Below the pieces are notes generated by a model. That model was given only the letters and a program-made list of their open reading frames with translations, did no database searches and was not told the origin of the DNA. This document shows positions 17,338 to 28,888 of a stretch of 64,000 bases of DNA, in pieces; within the stretch, counting starts at the first letter, position 1, and each line of letters begins with the position of its first letter. Made by a program: the position numbers and the translations under genes. The stretch is taken from contig CAWBNB010000066.1 in assembly GCA_963789885.1 (NCBI GenBank), positions 5,546 through 69,545 on the forward strand. The letters are read 5' to 3'. The DNA comes from DATEDA01 sp963789885. Its GTDB lineage: Bacteria; Pseudomonadota; Gammaproteobacteria; Burkholderiales; SG8-39.

Positions 17338-17850
17338 TCAGAACACCCACACCAGGCTGAAATTCGCCCGCCCCGAGTCCGGGTTGCTCGAAGAACCCGC
17401 GCATCGAATCCGTCCCGCCGATCCCGAACTGTCCTCCTGCGTCGGGGACGTTATGTACTGCACGTTCAGCACGTGGTCGCGATTGAAGAGGTTCGCGTAC
17501 TGGAAGCCCGCACCGATCCGGGTGTCGCCGGTCTGCGATGTCCCGGTGTTGTCGAGGCTTAGCCGCGTCGGGCATAGATCGATTCCAGCGCAGTGCGCGC
17601 CTCGTGCAAGTCGTCGATCGTCCGGTCCGCCCCGATATACGCGTGTAAGCGCCGTGTCGATCCGCTCCGCCGTAATCAGGGTCGCGCCCTCGACGACGAA
17701 GCGCCGGACCTCGAACACCGCGGGGCCCGGCTGGGTCGATGCGGGAGCCGATTGCGCTTGTGCGAAGCAGCTCGTTTGCCAGACGCACAGGTAAACGAGC
17801 GCGACAAGACCGCCCCGCGCCGGGAACGCGTGTTTCGTGTTGTCGGTCAA
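17338..17850 (-). pseudogene. Decayed TpsB/ShlB-type outer-membrane transporter
   Basis: The frame begins with a signal-peptide-like segment (LVALVYLCVWQTSCFAQA) and a POTRA_2-like start (FEVRRFVVEGATLITAERID). It then jumps directly to beta-barrel sequence (RLSLDNTGTSQTGDTRIGAG), having lost most of the POTRA and barrel regions. The conserved barrel motif GQFGIGGTDSMRGF appears in another minus-strand frame just after. The terminal FSLVWVF, a typical outer-membrane C-terminus, returns in the first frame. A full TpsB is about 550-600 residues; here about 170 codons remain. Internal deletion plus frameshifts make it a pseudogene. No exoprotein partner gene is nearby. Confidence 0.8.
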
Positions 17851-17901
17851 GACCGGTCCTGATAGCAGCTCCTCACTGACAGTATAGCGTTTGAATCCAT
17901 G

Positions 17902-17980
17902 ATAAACAATAGTTTATATCGCTTTTCTAAGGTAACTTTTAAGCCGATCCACCGGCGGCTGGAAACCACCCCGCTATAAT
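17902..17980 (+). promoter_or_regulatory. Probable promoter/operator region upstream of trxB
   Basis: An unusually A+T-rich stretch in this G+C-rich window. It contains the inverted repeat ATAAAC-AATA-GTTTAT (17902-17917) and a perfect TATAAT at 17975-17980, 50 bases before the trxB ATG. No good -35 box precedes the TATAAT at 17 bases, which suggests activator dependence. The palindrome could instead serve the decayed divergent gene. Confidence 0.45.
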
Positions 17981-18030
17981 CGGTCCCGCCACCCCGGCAA
18001 GCGCCCCCTAAGACCCCCCAACACCCTGAA

Positions 18031-18981
18031 ATGCCCGCCAAACCACCCCGGCATTGCCCTCTGCTGATCCTCGGGTCCGGCCCCGCCGGTTACTCGGCCG
18101 CGGTCTACGCCGCGCGCGCCAACCTGAAGCCGGTCCTCATCACCGGCCTCGCGCCCGGCGGCCAGCTGATGACGACCACGGACGTCGACAACTGGCCGGC
18201 GGACGTGGGCGGCGTGCAGGGTCCCGAACTGATGGAGCGCTTCCAGAAGCACGCCGAGCGGTTCGAGACCGAGATCGTGTTCGACCAGATCGAGAGCGTC
18301 GACTTCGAGTCGCGCCCGCTCCGCCTCAACGGCGACAGCGCCGTCTACACCTGCGACGCGCTGATCATCGCGACCGGCGCTTCGGCGCGTTACCTCGGGC
18401 TCGCGTCGGAGAAGGCGTACATGGGGCGCGGCGTCTCGGCGTGCGCGACCTGCGACGGCTTCTTCTACCGCGGTCAGGACGTCGCCGTCATCGGCGGCGG
18501 CAACACCGCGGTCGAGGAAGCGCTCTACCTCTCGAACATCGCGCGCCACGTCACGGTCGTGCACCGACGGGACAAGTTCCGCGCCGAGAAGATCCTGCAG
18601 CAGAAGCTCCTCGGGAAGGCGAACGTCACGATCCGCTGGGATCACGTGCTCGACGAGGTGCTCGGCGACGAGAAGGGCGTCAACGCCATTCGCATCAAGC
18701 CCGCCCGGGGCGGCGCGGCCGAAAAGCTCGCCGTCCAGGGGCTCTTCATCGCGATCGGACACACGCCGAACACCGGGATCTTCGAAGGCCACCTCGCCAT
18801 GGAAGGCGGCTACATCGTCACCCGCGGCGGCCGGGACGGAAACGCGACCGCGACCAGCGTTCCGGGCGTGTTCGCGGCAGGCGACGTGCAGGACCACGTC
18901 TACCGCCAGGCGGTGACGAGCGCCGGCTCCGGCTGCATGGCGGCGCTCGACGCGGAAAAGTATCTCGACAACCTCCATTGA
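18031..18981 (+). CDS. trxB: Thioredoxin-disulfide reductase
   Basis: A 316-residue low-molecular-weight thioredoxin reductase. The FAD-binding GSGPAGYSAAVYAARA is at the N-terminus. The redox-active CATC (ACATCDGFF) is near residue 140. The NADPH-binding GGGNTAVEEALYL with HRRDKFRA follows, then the C-terminal FAD motif GVFAAGDVQD. It reduces thioredoxin with NADPH in the cytoplasm. Length is normal. smrA follows 6 bases later in the same direction. Confidence 0.97.
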   Translation: MPAKPPRHCPLLILGSGPAGYSAAVYAARANLKPVLITGLAPGGQLMTTTDVDNWPADVGGVQGPELMERFQKHAERFETEIVFDQIESVDFESRPLRLNGDSAVYTCDALIIATGASARYLGLASEKAYMGRGVSACATCDGFFYRGQDVAVIGGGNTAVEEALYLSNIARHVTVVHRRDKFRAEKILQQKLLGKANVTIRWDHVLDEVLGDEKGVNAIRIKPARGGAAEKLAVQGLFIAIGHTPNTGIFEGHLAMEGGYIVTRGGRDGNATATSVPGVFAAGDVQDHVYRQAVTSAGSGCMAALDAEKYLDNLH

Positions 18982-18987
18982 CGTGCC

Positions 18988-19542
18988 GTGAAGCGGCCGC
19001 TAGCCCCCCGAATCGAGGATGAGGACGCCGCGCTCTTCCGCTCGGCCGTAGGCGACGCCGTGCCGCTGCGCGCTCCGCCGCGCCACGCGCCCACGCCGGC
19101 GCCGGGCCCGGCGGTCGCCGTGCAGTCGCTGCTCGACGAGCACGCGGCCCTGCGCGAGAGCCGCGACGCGTCACTCGATCCGGACGACGCGCTCGAGACG
19201 GGCGAAGAGGCGGCGTTCCTGCGCGACGGCCTCTCGCGGCAGGTGCTGCGCAAGCTCCGGCGCGGGCACTGGGTGGTCCAGGACCAGCTCGATCTCCACG
19301 GGATGACCCGTTCCGAGGCGCGCGAAGCGGTCGCCGCCTTCATCCGCGAGGCGGTGCGCCGCGCGCGGCGCTGCGTGCGCATCGTTCACGGCAAGGGTCT
19401 CGGCTCGAAGAACCGCGAGCCGGTACTGAAGGGCAAGGTCAGGCTGTGGCTCGCACAGCGCGAGGAGGTCCTGGCGTTCTGCCAGGCGCCCGCGGCACAG
19501 GGCGGCAGCGGCGCCGTGCTCGTACTGCTTAAGGGAGGATGA
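18988..19542 (+). CDS. smrA: Smr-domain protein (putative endonuclease)
   Basis: A 184-residue protein starting at a GTG 6 bases after the trxB stop. The C-terminal Smr domain shows LDLHGMTRSEAREAVAAFI and IVHGKGLGSKN, the two motifs shared with the C-terminus of MutS2 and with E. coli SmrA/SmrB. The N-terminal 85 residues are variable and Ala/Pro-rich. Smr domains cut nucleic acids, and some act on mRNA at collided ribosomes; which applies here is unknown. A hairpin (CGCCGGAAGGG / CCCTCCGGCG at 19544-19570) separates it from the convergent glnB. Confidence 0.88.
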   Translation: MKRPLAPRIEDEDAALFRSAVGDAVPLRAPPRHAPTPAPGPAVAVQSLLDEHAALRESRDASLDPDDALETGEEAAFLRDGLSRQVLRKLRRGHWVVQDQLDLHGMTRSEAREAVAAFIREAVRRARRCVRIVHGKGLGSKNREPVLKGKVRLWLAQREEVLAFCQAPAAQGGSGAVLVLLKGG

Positions 19543-19582
19543 CCGCCGGAAGGGAAACCGCCCTCCGGCGCATCGACCGGCG

Positions 19583-19921
19583 CTAGATCGCGGCCTCGTT
19601 CGTCTCGCCGGTGCGGATCCGCACGACGTGCTCGACCGTGGTGACGAAGATCTTGCCGTCGCCGATCTTGCCGGTGCGCGCCGCCTTGATGATCGCTTCG
19701 ATCGCCTGGTCGACCATTTTGTCGACGACCGCGACCTCGATCTTGACCTTCGGCAGGAAGTCGACGACGTACTCCGCGCCGCGGTAGAGTTCGGTGTGCC
19801 CCTTCTGCCGGCCGAAGCCCTTCACCTCGGTCACGGTAAGTCCGGTCACCCCGACCTCGGCCAGCGCCTCGCGCACCTCGTCCAGCTTGAACGGCTTGAT
19901 TACGGCTTCGATCTTTTTCAT
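19583..19921 (-). CDS. glnB: P-II family nitrogen regulator (GlnB/GlnK)
   Basis: A 112-residue P-II protein. The T loop (GRQKGHTELYRGAEY) carries the uridylylated Tyr51, the B loop TGKIGDGKIFV is intact, and the C-terminus VVRIRTGE is typical. It senses ATP/ADP and 2-oxoglutarate and controls GlnE, NtrB or AmtB. No amtB is adjacent, so GlnB is somewhat more likely than GlnK. The ATG at 19921 fits the MKKIEAVIKPFKL start common to the family. Confidence 0.95.
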   Translation of the reverse strand: MKKIEAVIKPFKLDEVREALAEVGVTGLTVTEVKGFGRQKGHTELYRGAEYVVDFLPKVKIEVAVVDKMVDQAIEAIIKAARTGKIGDGKIFVTTVEHVVRIRTGETNEAAI

Positions 19922-20056
19922 GGCGGCCCCCCGGCGCACGACAATCGCGGTCGAGTATAGCAGCGTCCGTGAGCGACGTTGCCTCGCGCCGCGCATTCGG
20001 GAACGTTCGGTTTGCGTGCGGGTTCGCCTGAGCGCACGTGCCGATCGGAGCAGGGC

Positions 20057-21205
20057 GTGAGCGGCGGCGAACGCCTCGCCGTGCGCGTCGTCGAGGACCT
20101 CGCGCAGGTGAGCGCCGCCGAGTGGAACACGCTCGCGGGCGGGAACCCGTTCCTGCGCCACGAGTTCTTCAGCGCGCTGCACGAGACCGGCTGCGCGTCG
20201 GCACGCGCCGGCTGGCTGCCGCGGTTCGTCACGCTCTGGGACGGGAAGCACCTTCGCGGTGCACTGCCGCTCTACCTCAAGTCCCATTCGTACGGTGAAT
20301 ACGTGTTCGACTGGGCCTGGGCGGACGCCTATGCCCGTCACGGCCTCGAGTACTACCCGAAGCTGCTGGCCGCAGTGCCGTTCTCGCCGGTCACCGGCGC
20401 CCGGCTGCTGGCGCGCGATCCCGCGGTGCGCGCGCAGCTCGCCGCCGCCGCGCTCGAGCTCGCGCGCGGCGTGTCGTCGTTACACGTGCTCTTCCCGCCC
20501 GAAGCGGAGGCGCGCGAGCTCGAGGCTGCCGGCATGATGCTGCGCCGGGGCGTGCAGTTCCACTGGGCGAACGCCGGTTACGCGAGCTTCGACGGATTCC
20601 TCGCCGCGCTCAACCACGACAAGCGCAAGAAGATCCGGCAGGAGCGTCGACGGGTGGCCGAGGCCGGGATCACGTTCCGGCGCAAGGTCGGCGCCGAGAT
20701 CACGCGCGAGGACTGGCGCTTCTTCACGCGCTGCTACAACCTTACCTACCGCGCGCACCTCTCCTCGCCCTACCTCAACCTCGCGTTCTTCGCGCGACTC
20801 GGCGAAACCCTGCCGGAGCACGTGCTGCTGGTGCTCGCCGAGCGCGAGGGCCGGCCGATCGCCAGCGCGCTCAACGTGTTCACCGGGGACGCCCTTTACG
20901 GCAGGTACTGGGGTGCAATCGAGCACGTGCCCTGCCTGCACTTCGAGACCTGCTACTACCAGGCGCTCGAGTTCTGCATCGAGCGCGGGATCCGTGCGTT
21001 CGAAGGCGGCGCGCAGGGCGAGCACAAGCTCGCGCGGGGCTTCCTGCCGGAAGCGACGTGGTCGGCGCACTGGCTCGCCCACCCGCAGTTCGCCGACGCG
21101 GTGGAGCGGTTTCTGGCGCGCGAAGCGCAGGGCGTGGCGCGCTACGCCGACGAGCTGGCCGAGCACAGCCCGTTCCGGCGGCCCGATCCGGCCGAGGGCG
21201 AATAG
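20057..21205 (+). CDS. GNAT-like acyltransferase, DUF482/COG3146 family
   Basis: The product is 382 residues from a GTG with GGAG 6 bases upstream. The family pattern is clear: LPLYLKSHSYGEYVFDWAWADAY, the basic DKRKKIRQERRRVAEAGI, and near the end YYQALEFCIERGIRAFEGGAQGEHK. It resembles FemAB/GNAT acyltransferases, often labelled as a peptidoglycan-related N-acyltransferase, though the substrate is not established. No signal peptide. It is transcribed away from glnB. Confidence 0.85.
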   Translation: MSGGERLAVRVVEDLAQVSAAEWNTLAGGNPFLRHEFFSALHETGCASARAGWLPRFVTLWDGKHLRGALPLYLKSHSYGEYVFDWAWADAYARHGLEYYPKLLAAVPFSPVTGARLLARDPAVRAQLAAAALELARGVSSLHVLFPPEAEARELEAAGMMLRRGVQFHWANAGYASFDGFLAALNHDKRKKIRQERRRVAEAGITFRRKVGAEITREDWRFFTRCYNLTYRAHLSSPYLNLAFFARLGETLPEHVLLVLAEREGRPIASALNVFTGDALYGRYWGAIEHVPCLHFETCYYQALEFCIERGIRAFEGGAQGEHKLARGFLPEATWSAHWLAHPQFADAVERFLAREAQGVARYADELAEHSPFRRPDPAEGE

Positions 21206-21236
21206 CGCGCGCTCAAACGCGCCGCGCCGCTCGCGC

Positions 21237-21695
21237 CTATTGGCCGGCCGGAGGCTGGATCTGGCGCGCGGGCCTGGCGGCCGCGGCCTCGCGCTCGGCG
21301 CGGCTCCTGTCGACGCGCTCTTCCGCAGCCCGCTGCGCGTCCTGCCGCCTCCGCTCGAGCTCTTCGGCCCGGTACGTGCTGTCCGCAGCCGTGGACGACG
21401 GCCCGCGCTGGCGGCTGTCCGGCGCGGCAGGGTAGACGACAGTACCGTCCGGTCGCCGGACGGGCACCGCTTCCGGCGCGTTCGGCGAGATCCCGGCCGC
21501 ATTGGGACGGACCACCGAGCCGTCCGGACGCGTCGCGGGGACCGCCTCCACCGACTGCCGGCTGCCCGCCGCGGAGGGATAGATGATGGTGCCGTCGGGC
21601 CGCTTCACGGGCACCTGCTCCGGGGTCGTCTGGGCGACGGCGGCCGACGCCGCGAACGCGGCGACGAGCGCAGCCTGGGAGATCCTGTTTCTCAT
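21237..21695 (-). CDS. Secreted Pro-rich protein with three internal repeats
   Basis: The ATG at 21695 has AAAGGA 6 bases upstream. The 152-residue product has a signal peptide (about residues 1-21, ending AVAQ). Three tandem repeats of about 23-25 residues follow, centred on EQVPVKRPDGTIIYP, EAVPATRPDGSVVRP and EAVPVRRPDGTVVYP. The C-terminus is a charged helical tail (YRAEELERRRQDAQRAAEER). It lies 28 bases after ppa on the same strand. I do not recognise the family; the exported repeat-bearing design suggests an envelope protein. Confidence 0.7.
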   Translation of the reverse strand: MRNRISQAALVAAFAASAAVAQTTPEQVPVKRPDGTIIYPSAAGSRQSVEAVPATRPDGSVVRPNAAGISPNAPEAVPVRRPDGTVVYPAAPDSRQRGPSSTAADSTYRAEELERRRQDAQRAAEERVDRSRAEREAAAARPARQIQPPAGQ

Positions 21696-21723
21696 TTGCG
21701 ATCCTTTCATCGGCTGCCGGCGC

Positions 21724-22272
21724 TCAGAAGGCAGGCTTCTTCTTCGCCTTCTTGTAGGCGGCCACGCCGGCGAGGATTTCCCGCTTCGCATCCTCCGGTC
21801 CCGCCCAACCCTGCACCTTGACCCACTTTCCGCGCTCGAGATCCTTGTAGTGCTCGAAGAAGTGCGCGATCTGCGCCAGCGTGATCTCGGGCAGGTCGCG
21901 CGCCGACTGCACGCTGCGGTACAGCGGCGAGAGCCGGTCGATCGGCACCGCGAGCACCTTGGTATCGTCGCCCGCCTCGTCCTGCATCTTCAGCATCCCG
22001 ATCGGCCGGGCGCGCACGACCGCGCCGGGGACGATCGGCAGCGGGCTCACCACGAGCACGTCGACCGGGTCCCCGTCCCCCGAGAGCGTGCGCGGGATGT
22101 AGCCGTAGTTGCACGGGTAGTGCATCGCCGTCGCCAGGAACCGGTCGACGAACATCGCGCCGGTCTGCTTGTCGATCTCGTACTTGATCGGCTCGGCGTG
22201 CATCGGGATCTCGACGATGACGTTGCAGTCGTCGGGAACGTCGACGCCGGAGCTCACGCGGTCCAGGTTCAT
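21724..22272 (-). CDS. ppa: Inorganic pyrophosphatase (family I)
   Basis: A 182-residue soluble pyrophosphatase. The signature DGDPVDVLV (about residues 66-74) holds three metal-binding Asp residues. EIPMHAEPIKYEIDK and the C-terminal FFEHYKDLE with Lys are also present. It hydrolyses PPi in the cytoplasm, complementing the membrane H+-pyrophosphatase at 41508-43976. A TATAAT on the coding strand at 22287-22282 ends only 9 bases before the ATG, hinting at a very short leader. Length is normal. Confidence 0.96.
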   Translation of the reverse strand: MNLDRVSSGVDVPDDCNVIVEIPMHAEPIKYEIDKQTGAMFVDRFLATAMHYPCNYGYIPRTLSGDGDPVDVLVVSPLPIVPGAVVRARPIGMLKMQDEAGDDTKVLAVPIDRLSPLYRSVQSARDLPEITLAQIAHFFEHYKDLERGKWVKVQGWAGPEDAKREILAGVAAYKKAKKKPAF

Positions 22273-22352
22273 GACGTGCGCATTATAGGCACGGAGTTTG
22301 ACCGCCGCGCGCGGCGGGCCGGATAATCGCCGGACACGCGACGGAGGAGACC

Positions 22353-23114
22353 ATGCGGCTCAAGAACAAGGCAGTGATCGTGACCGGCGCCGGATCCGGC
22401 TTCGGCGAGGGTATCGCTATCCGGCTCGCGGAGGAAGGCGCGAAGGTGATGGTGAACGACATCCACGTCACCGGCGCCGAGCGCGTCGCCGCGGCGATCA
22501 GGAAGGCCGGCGGCACGGCCGAGTTCATCCAGGCGGACGTCGCGGTCAGCGCCGACTGGGCCGCGATGACGAAGGCGACCCTCGCGGCGTTCGGCCGGAT
22601 CGACGTGGTCGTGAACAACGCCGGATGGACCCACCGGAACAAGCCGCTGCTCGAAGTCACCGAGGAGGAGTTCGAGCGCGTCTACGCGATCAACGTGCGC
22701 TCGATCTTCCTGTCGGCGAAGCACGTCGTGCCGGTGTTCCGCAAGCAGGGCGGCGGCGCGTTCGTGAACATCGCGTCGACCGCGGGCGTGCGGCCGCGTC
22801 CCGGGCTCACGGTCTACAACTCGAGCAAGGGCGCGGTGATCACGATGAGCCGCTCGATGGCGGGCGAGCTCGGGCCCGAGAAGATCCGGGTGAACGTGGT
22901 GAACCCGGTGTTCAGCCCGTTCACCGGCCTCTCCGCCGATTTCGTCGGCGGGAAGCTCACGCCGGAGATCGAAGCGAAGTTCGTGGCGACGATCCCGCTC
23001 GGACGCCCGTCGACGCCGCTCGACATCGCGAACGCGGTGCTCTATCTCGCCTCGGACGAGGCGGCGTTCATCAGCGGGGTGTGCCTCGAGGTCGACGGCG
23101 CGCGGTGCGTATAG
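22353..23114 (+). CDS. Short-chain dehydrogenase/reductase (SDR) family oxidoreductase
   Basis: A 253-residue classical SDR. The cofactor motif TGAGSGFGEGIA is at the N-terminus, with NNAGW near residue 89. The catalytic Ser is in NIASTAGV, and the Tyr and Lys are in YNSSKGA (about 155-159). Asp after strand 2 (VNDIHV) suggests a preference for NAD(H). It resembles FabG-like and glucose-dehydrogenase-like members, so the substrate cannot be named. GGAGGAG lies just before the ATG. It converges on rhlE; GGCGCGGTG and CACCGCGCC around its stop form a hairpin that may end both transcripts. Confidence 0.9.
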   Translation: MRLKNKAVIVTGAGSGFGEGIAIRLAEEGAKVMVNDIHVTGAERVAAAIRKAGGTAEFIQADVAVSADWAAMTKATLAAFGRIDVVVNNAGWTHRNKPLLEVTEEEFERVYAINVRSIFLSAKHVVPVFRKQGGGAFVNIASTAGVRPRPGLTVYNSSKGAVITMSRSMAGELGPEKIRVNVVNPVFSPFTGLSADFVGGKLTPEIEAKFVATIPLGRPSTPLDIANAVLYLASDEAAFISGVCLEVDGARCV

Positions 23115-23136
23115 GTCACCGCGCCGCCCGCGCGGA

Positions 23137-24573
<1,437 letters not shown>

Positions 24574-24743
24574 ACAGCGGGGCTCCGGGAGACGCGATCG
24601 CGCGGATGCGCGGGATCGGGGGCGGACGAGGGGTCCAGGGGGATGACGGCGGCGAGGCCTTAAATCATTGACGGGGCGGAGTATAGCAGGCGACCCGCCG
24701 ACGGATAGCGGGAAATGCCACGGTTGGCTTACATTCCGGCCCC

Positions 24744-26630
<1,887 letters not shown>

Positions 26631-26679
26631 CAGGCTCGCGCAGCGATCGAACGACGCACGGCGCGACGGCCTGCGCGCG

Positions 26680-27207
26680 TCAGTTGATCGTCGGGCGGCC
26701 GCTTTCCTCGGGCACGGCCGGCGCCAGGCCCGTGGGCACCTGCAGCTCGAGGTCCCAGTCGGCGCGCGCCACGGCGTTCTGGATCAACTTGACGACGCCG
26801 TGCAGGAGATTGTCGTCGAGGGTGATGTGAACGCCCTGCCCGACCGTGGGCAGCAACCCGAGCACGTGACGGCCCTGCGGGTCGCGCCGCGGCTGGATGC
26901 GCGTGATGAGGAGCGGGTTCTGGCCGAGCGGCCGTTCGCGCTGCGCTTCCTCGTACGGCTTGGAGAAGTCCGCCTGCCGGACCGCCTTCTCGTGCTGGAA
27001 GCCGAGCAGCGCGCGCTTCGCCTCGGGGTTCTGCTGCAACGCGATGTCCGGGGTCGTCTGCGCCATGCTCAGGAGGAGCGGCCACAGCCGCTTGACGCAG
27101 CGGCGCGTGAGCCACACCAGCACCTCGCTCCCGCTGTCGGTCGCAAGACGCATCAGCAGCCGGTCGTGCTCGGCGACGAACTCGATCTTGAGCTGATGGA
27201 GACGCAT
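26680..27207 (-). CDS. Conserved hypothetical protein
   Basis: From the ATG at 27207 the product is 175 residues, starting MRLHQLKIEFVAEHDRLLMR. An upstream in-frame ATG (27297) is less likely because it adds a Pro/Gly-rich stretch. Visible parts are a beta-strand-rich N-terminus, VWLTRRCVKRLWPLLLSM, and a late LGLLPTVGQGVHITLDDNLL. No signal peptide or membrane helix. I recognise it only as a betaproteobacterial protein of unknown function. It lies between the ABC-F gene (convergent) and the ECF sigma gene (divergent). Confidence 0.65.
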   Translation of the reverse strand: MRLHQLKIEFVAEHDRLLMRLATDSGSEVLVWLTRRCVKRLWPLLLSMAQTTPDIALQQNPEAKRALLGFQHEKAVRQADFSKPYEEAQRERPLGQNPLLITRIQPRRDPQGRHVLGLLPTVGQGVHITLDDNLLHGVVKLIQNAVARADWDLELQVPTGLAPAVPEESGRPTIN

Positions 27208-27323
27208 CGCGCGTATCCAGTTGACCGAATGGCCAAAGTTTAACCCCAAACCCCCGCCGGGGACGTTTTTCGGGGGGTAGGGCGTGCGCTTTAACACGGT
27301 GCGGACGGCTACACTCCGCGCTC

Positions 27324-27884
27324 ATGGAGCCCGGGCGGCCCGACGAGGAGCTGATGCTCGCCTACGGCGCGGGTGACGCCGCCGCGTTCGACGCGCTGTA
27401 CGCGCGCCACAAGGGCGCGGTGCTGAGATATCTGCGCCGGCAGACGGGCAACACGGCGCTCGCCGAGGAGCTGTTCCAGGACGTGTGGCTCAAGCTGATC
27501 GACGCCCGCGCGGGTTACGAGCCGCGCGCGAAGTTCACGACGTGGCTCTTCACCATCGCACACAATCGGCTGATGGACCACTTCCGTTCGAGCGCGCGCG
27601 GCGCGCTGGTGAGCTACGCGGACGATCCGGCCGAGGACGTCCCCACCGACATGCCGCGCCCGGACCAGACGGCCGAGCGCCGCGAGACGGCGGCACAGCT
27701 GCTCGCCGCGATCGACGCGCTGCCGGCCGCGCAGCGCGAAGCGTTCGTCCTGCAGCAGGAAGGCGATCTCTCGGTCGAGGAGATCGCCGCGGCGACCGGC
27801 GTCAACCGCGAGACCGCCAAGAGCCGGCTGCGGTATGCCCTGACGAAACTCCGCGCGACGCTGCGCGAACCGGAACGGACGTGA
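27324..27884 (+). CDS. ECF-family RNA polymerase sigma factor
   Basis: A 186-residue sigma factor with region 2 (LYARHKGAVLRYLRRQTGN, ELFQDVWLKLI, FTTWLFTIAHNRLMDHFR). An acidic linker (DDPAEDVPTD) and region 4 (LSVEEIAAATGVNRETAKSR) follow. No extra SnoaL domain. The stop overlaps the GTG of the downstream membrane protein (GTGA), a sigma/anti-sigma-like arrangement. The target promoters cannot be told from this window. Confidence 0.93.
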   Translation: MEPGRPDEELMLAYGAGDAAAFDALYARHKGAVLRYLRRQTGNTALAEELFQDVWLKLIDARAGYEPRAKFTTWLFTIAHNRLMDHFRSSARGALVSYADDPAEDVPTDMPRPDQTAERRETAAQLLAAIDALPAAQREAFVLQQEGDLSVEEIAAATGVNRETAKSRLRYALTKLRATLREPERT

Positions 27885-28870
27885 CCGACCCCGATCTCCG
27901 CGATCCGAACCTCGACCGGGCGTACCGCGAGACGCCGCGCGACGAACCGCCGCCCGAGGTCGACGAGCGCATCCGGGCCGCGGCGCGCCGCGCCGTCGGC
28001 ACGCGGCCGCAGTCGGTCGAGCAGCGGGCGGCCAACGAGCGGCGCCGATCCTGGACGTCGAGGTGGCGTCTGCCGCTGTCGGTTGCCGCGACCATCGTCA
28101 TCGCTGCGACGCTCACGGTCATGGTGCAGGAGGAGGATCGCCCGCCGCGCGGCGATGCCGGCCGCGGCGCCGCGCGGATGGACGGCGCGCCGCGCGAGGC
28201 GGAGCAGCCGGCGGCGCCAGCGGCGGCAAGCTCGCCCGATGCTGCGCGCGACAAACTGAATCAGGCGCCGGCGACGGCCTCGACCCCGCAATCGCCGGCG
28301 CCCGCTGCAGCTCCGTCCGCACCACGCGCACAACCGTCGGGGCGTGTGACAGAGAAGTCGACGGCGGAGCCACCGACGGCACCGCCGCGTTCGGAGCAAG
28401 CGCCCCAACAAAAGCTTCAGGAACGCGCGTTCGAGGCGCAACGCCCCGCGGCCGCCGAGTCGGCGCCTGCCGCCCCAGCGGAACTCGAGATGCGACGGCA
28501 AGCGCCTGCGCCCGCCGCCTCGCCCCCGCTCGCCGCGCCGGCTCCGATTCCGCCGGCGCCCGCCGCCGCTCCGCCGGCCACCGGGGCTCTCCAAGCTCCC
28601 GCGACGCGGCCCGCCGCCAAGGTGATGCAGGAGGCGGCGCCAGCAGGCGCTGCATCGAGGTCGATGCAGCGCGACCGCAATCTCGGCGACCGCCCCGAGC
28701 GCGCGTCGCGCGAGGCGTCCGCGATCCGCTCCCCCGAGGCGTGGGTGGAGTACATCCGGAGCCTGCGAGCGCAGGGCCGCGACGCCGAGGCGACGGCGGA
28801 GCTCGCCGACCTGCGGCGCGCCTATCCGGACTTCAAGCTTCCTACCGATCTCGGCGGTCCGGGGCAGTAG
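27881..28870 (+). CDS. Putative membrane-bound regulator (possible anti-sigma) with Ala/Pro-rich domain
   Basis: A 329-residue protein translationally coupled to the ECF sigma gene. The N-terminal 60 residues are charged and cytoplasmic (PPPEVDERIRAAARRAVG). One membrane helix lies near residues 62-80 (LPLSVAATIVIAATLTVMV). Then comes a very long Ala/Pro-rich stretch of low complexity and a folded C-terminal segment (SPEAWVEYIRSLRAQGRDAE). No HxxxCxxC zinc-finger anti-sigma motif is present. Position and topology suggest an anti-sigma factor, but no family match supports this. Confidence 0.65.
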   Translation: MTDPDLRDPNLDRAYRETPRDEPPPEVDERIRAAARRAVGTRPQSVEQRAANERRRSWTSRWRLPLSVAATIVIAATLTVMVQEEDRPPRGDAGRGAARMDGAPREAEQPAAPAAASSPDAARDKLNQAPATASTPQSPAPAAAPSAPRAQPSGRVTEKSTAEPPTAPPRSEQAPQQKLQERAFEAQRPAAAESAPAAPAELEMRRQAPAPAASPPLAAPAPIPPAPAAAPPATGALQAPATRPAAKVMQEAAPAGAASRSMQRDRNLGDRPERASREASAIRSPEAWVEYIRSLRAQGRDAEATAELADLRRAYPDFKLPTDLGGPGQ

Positions 28871-28888
28871 CCCCGCGACGAAGGTCCA

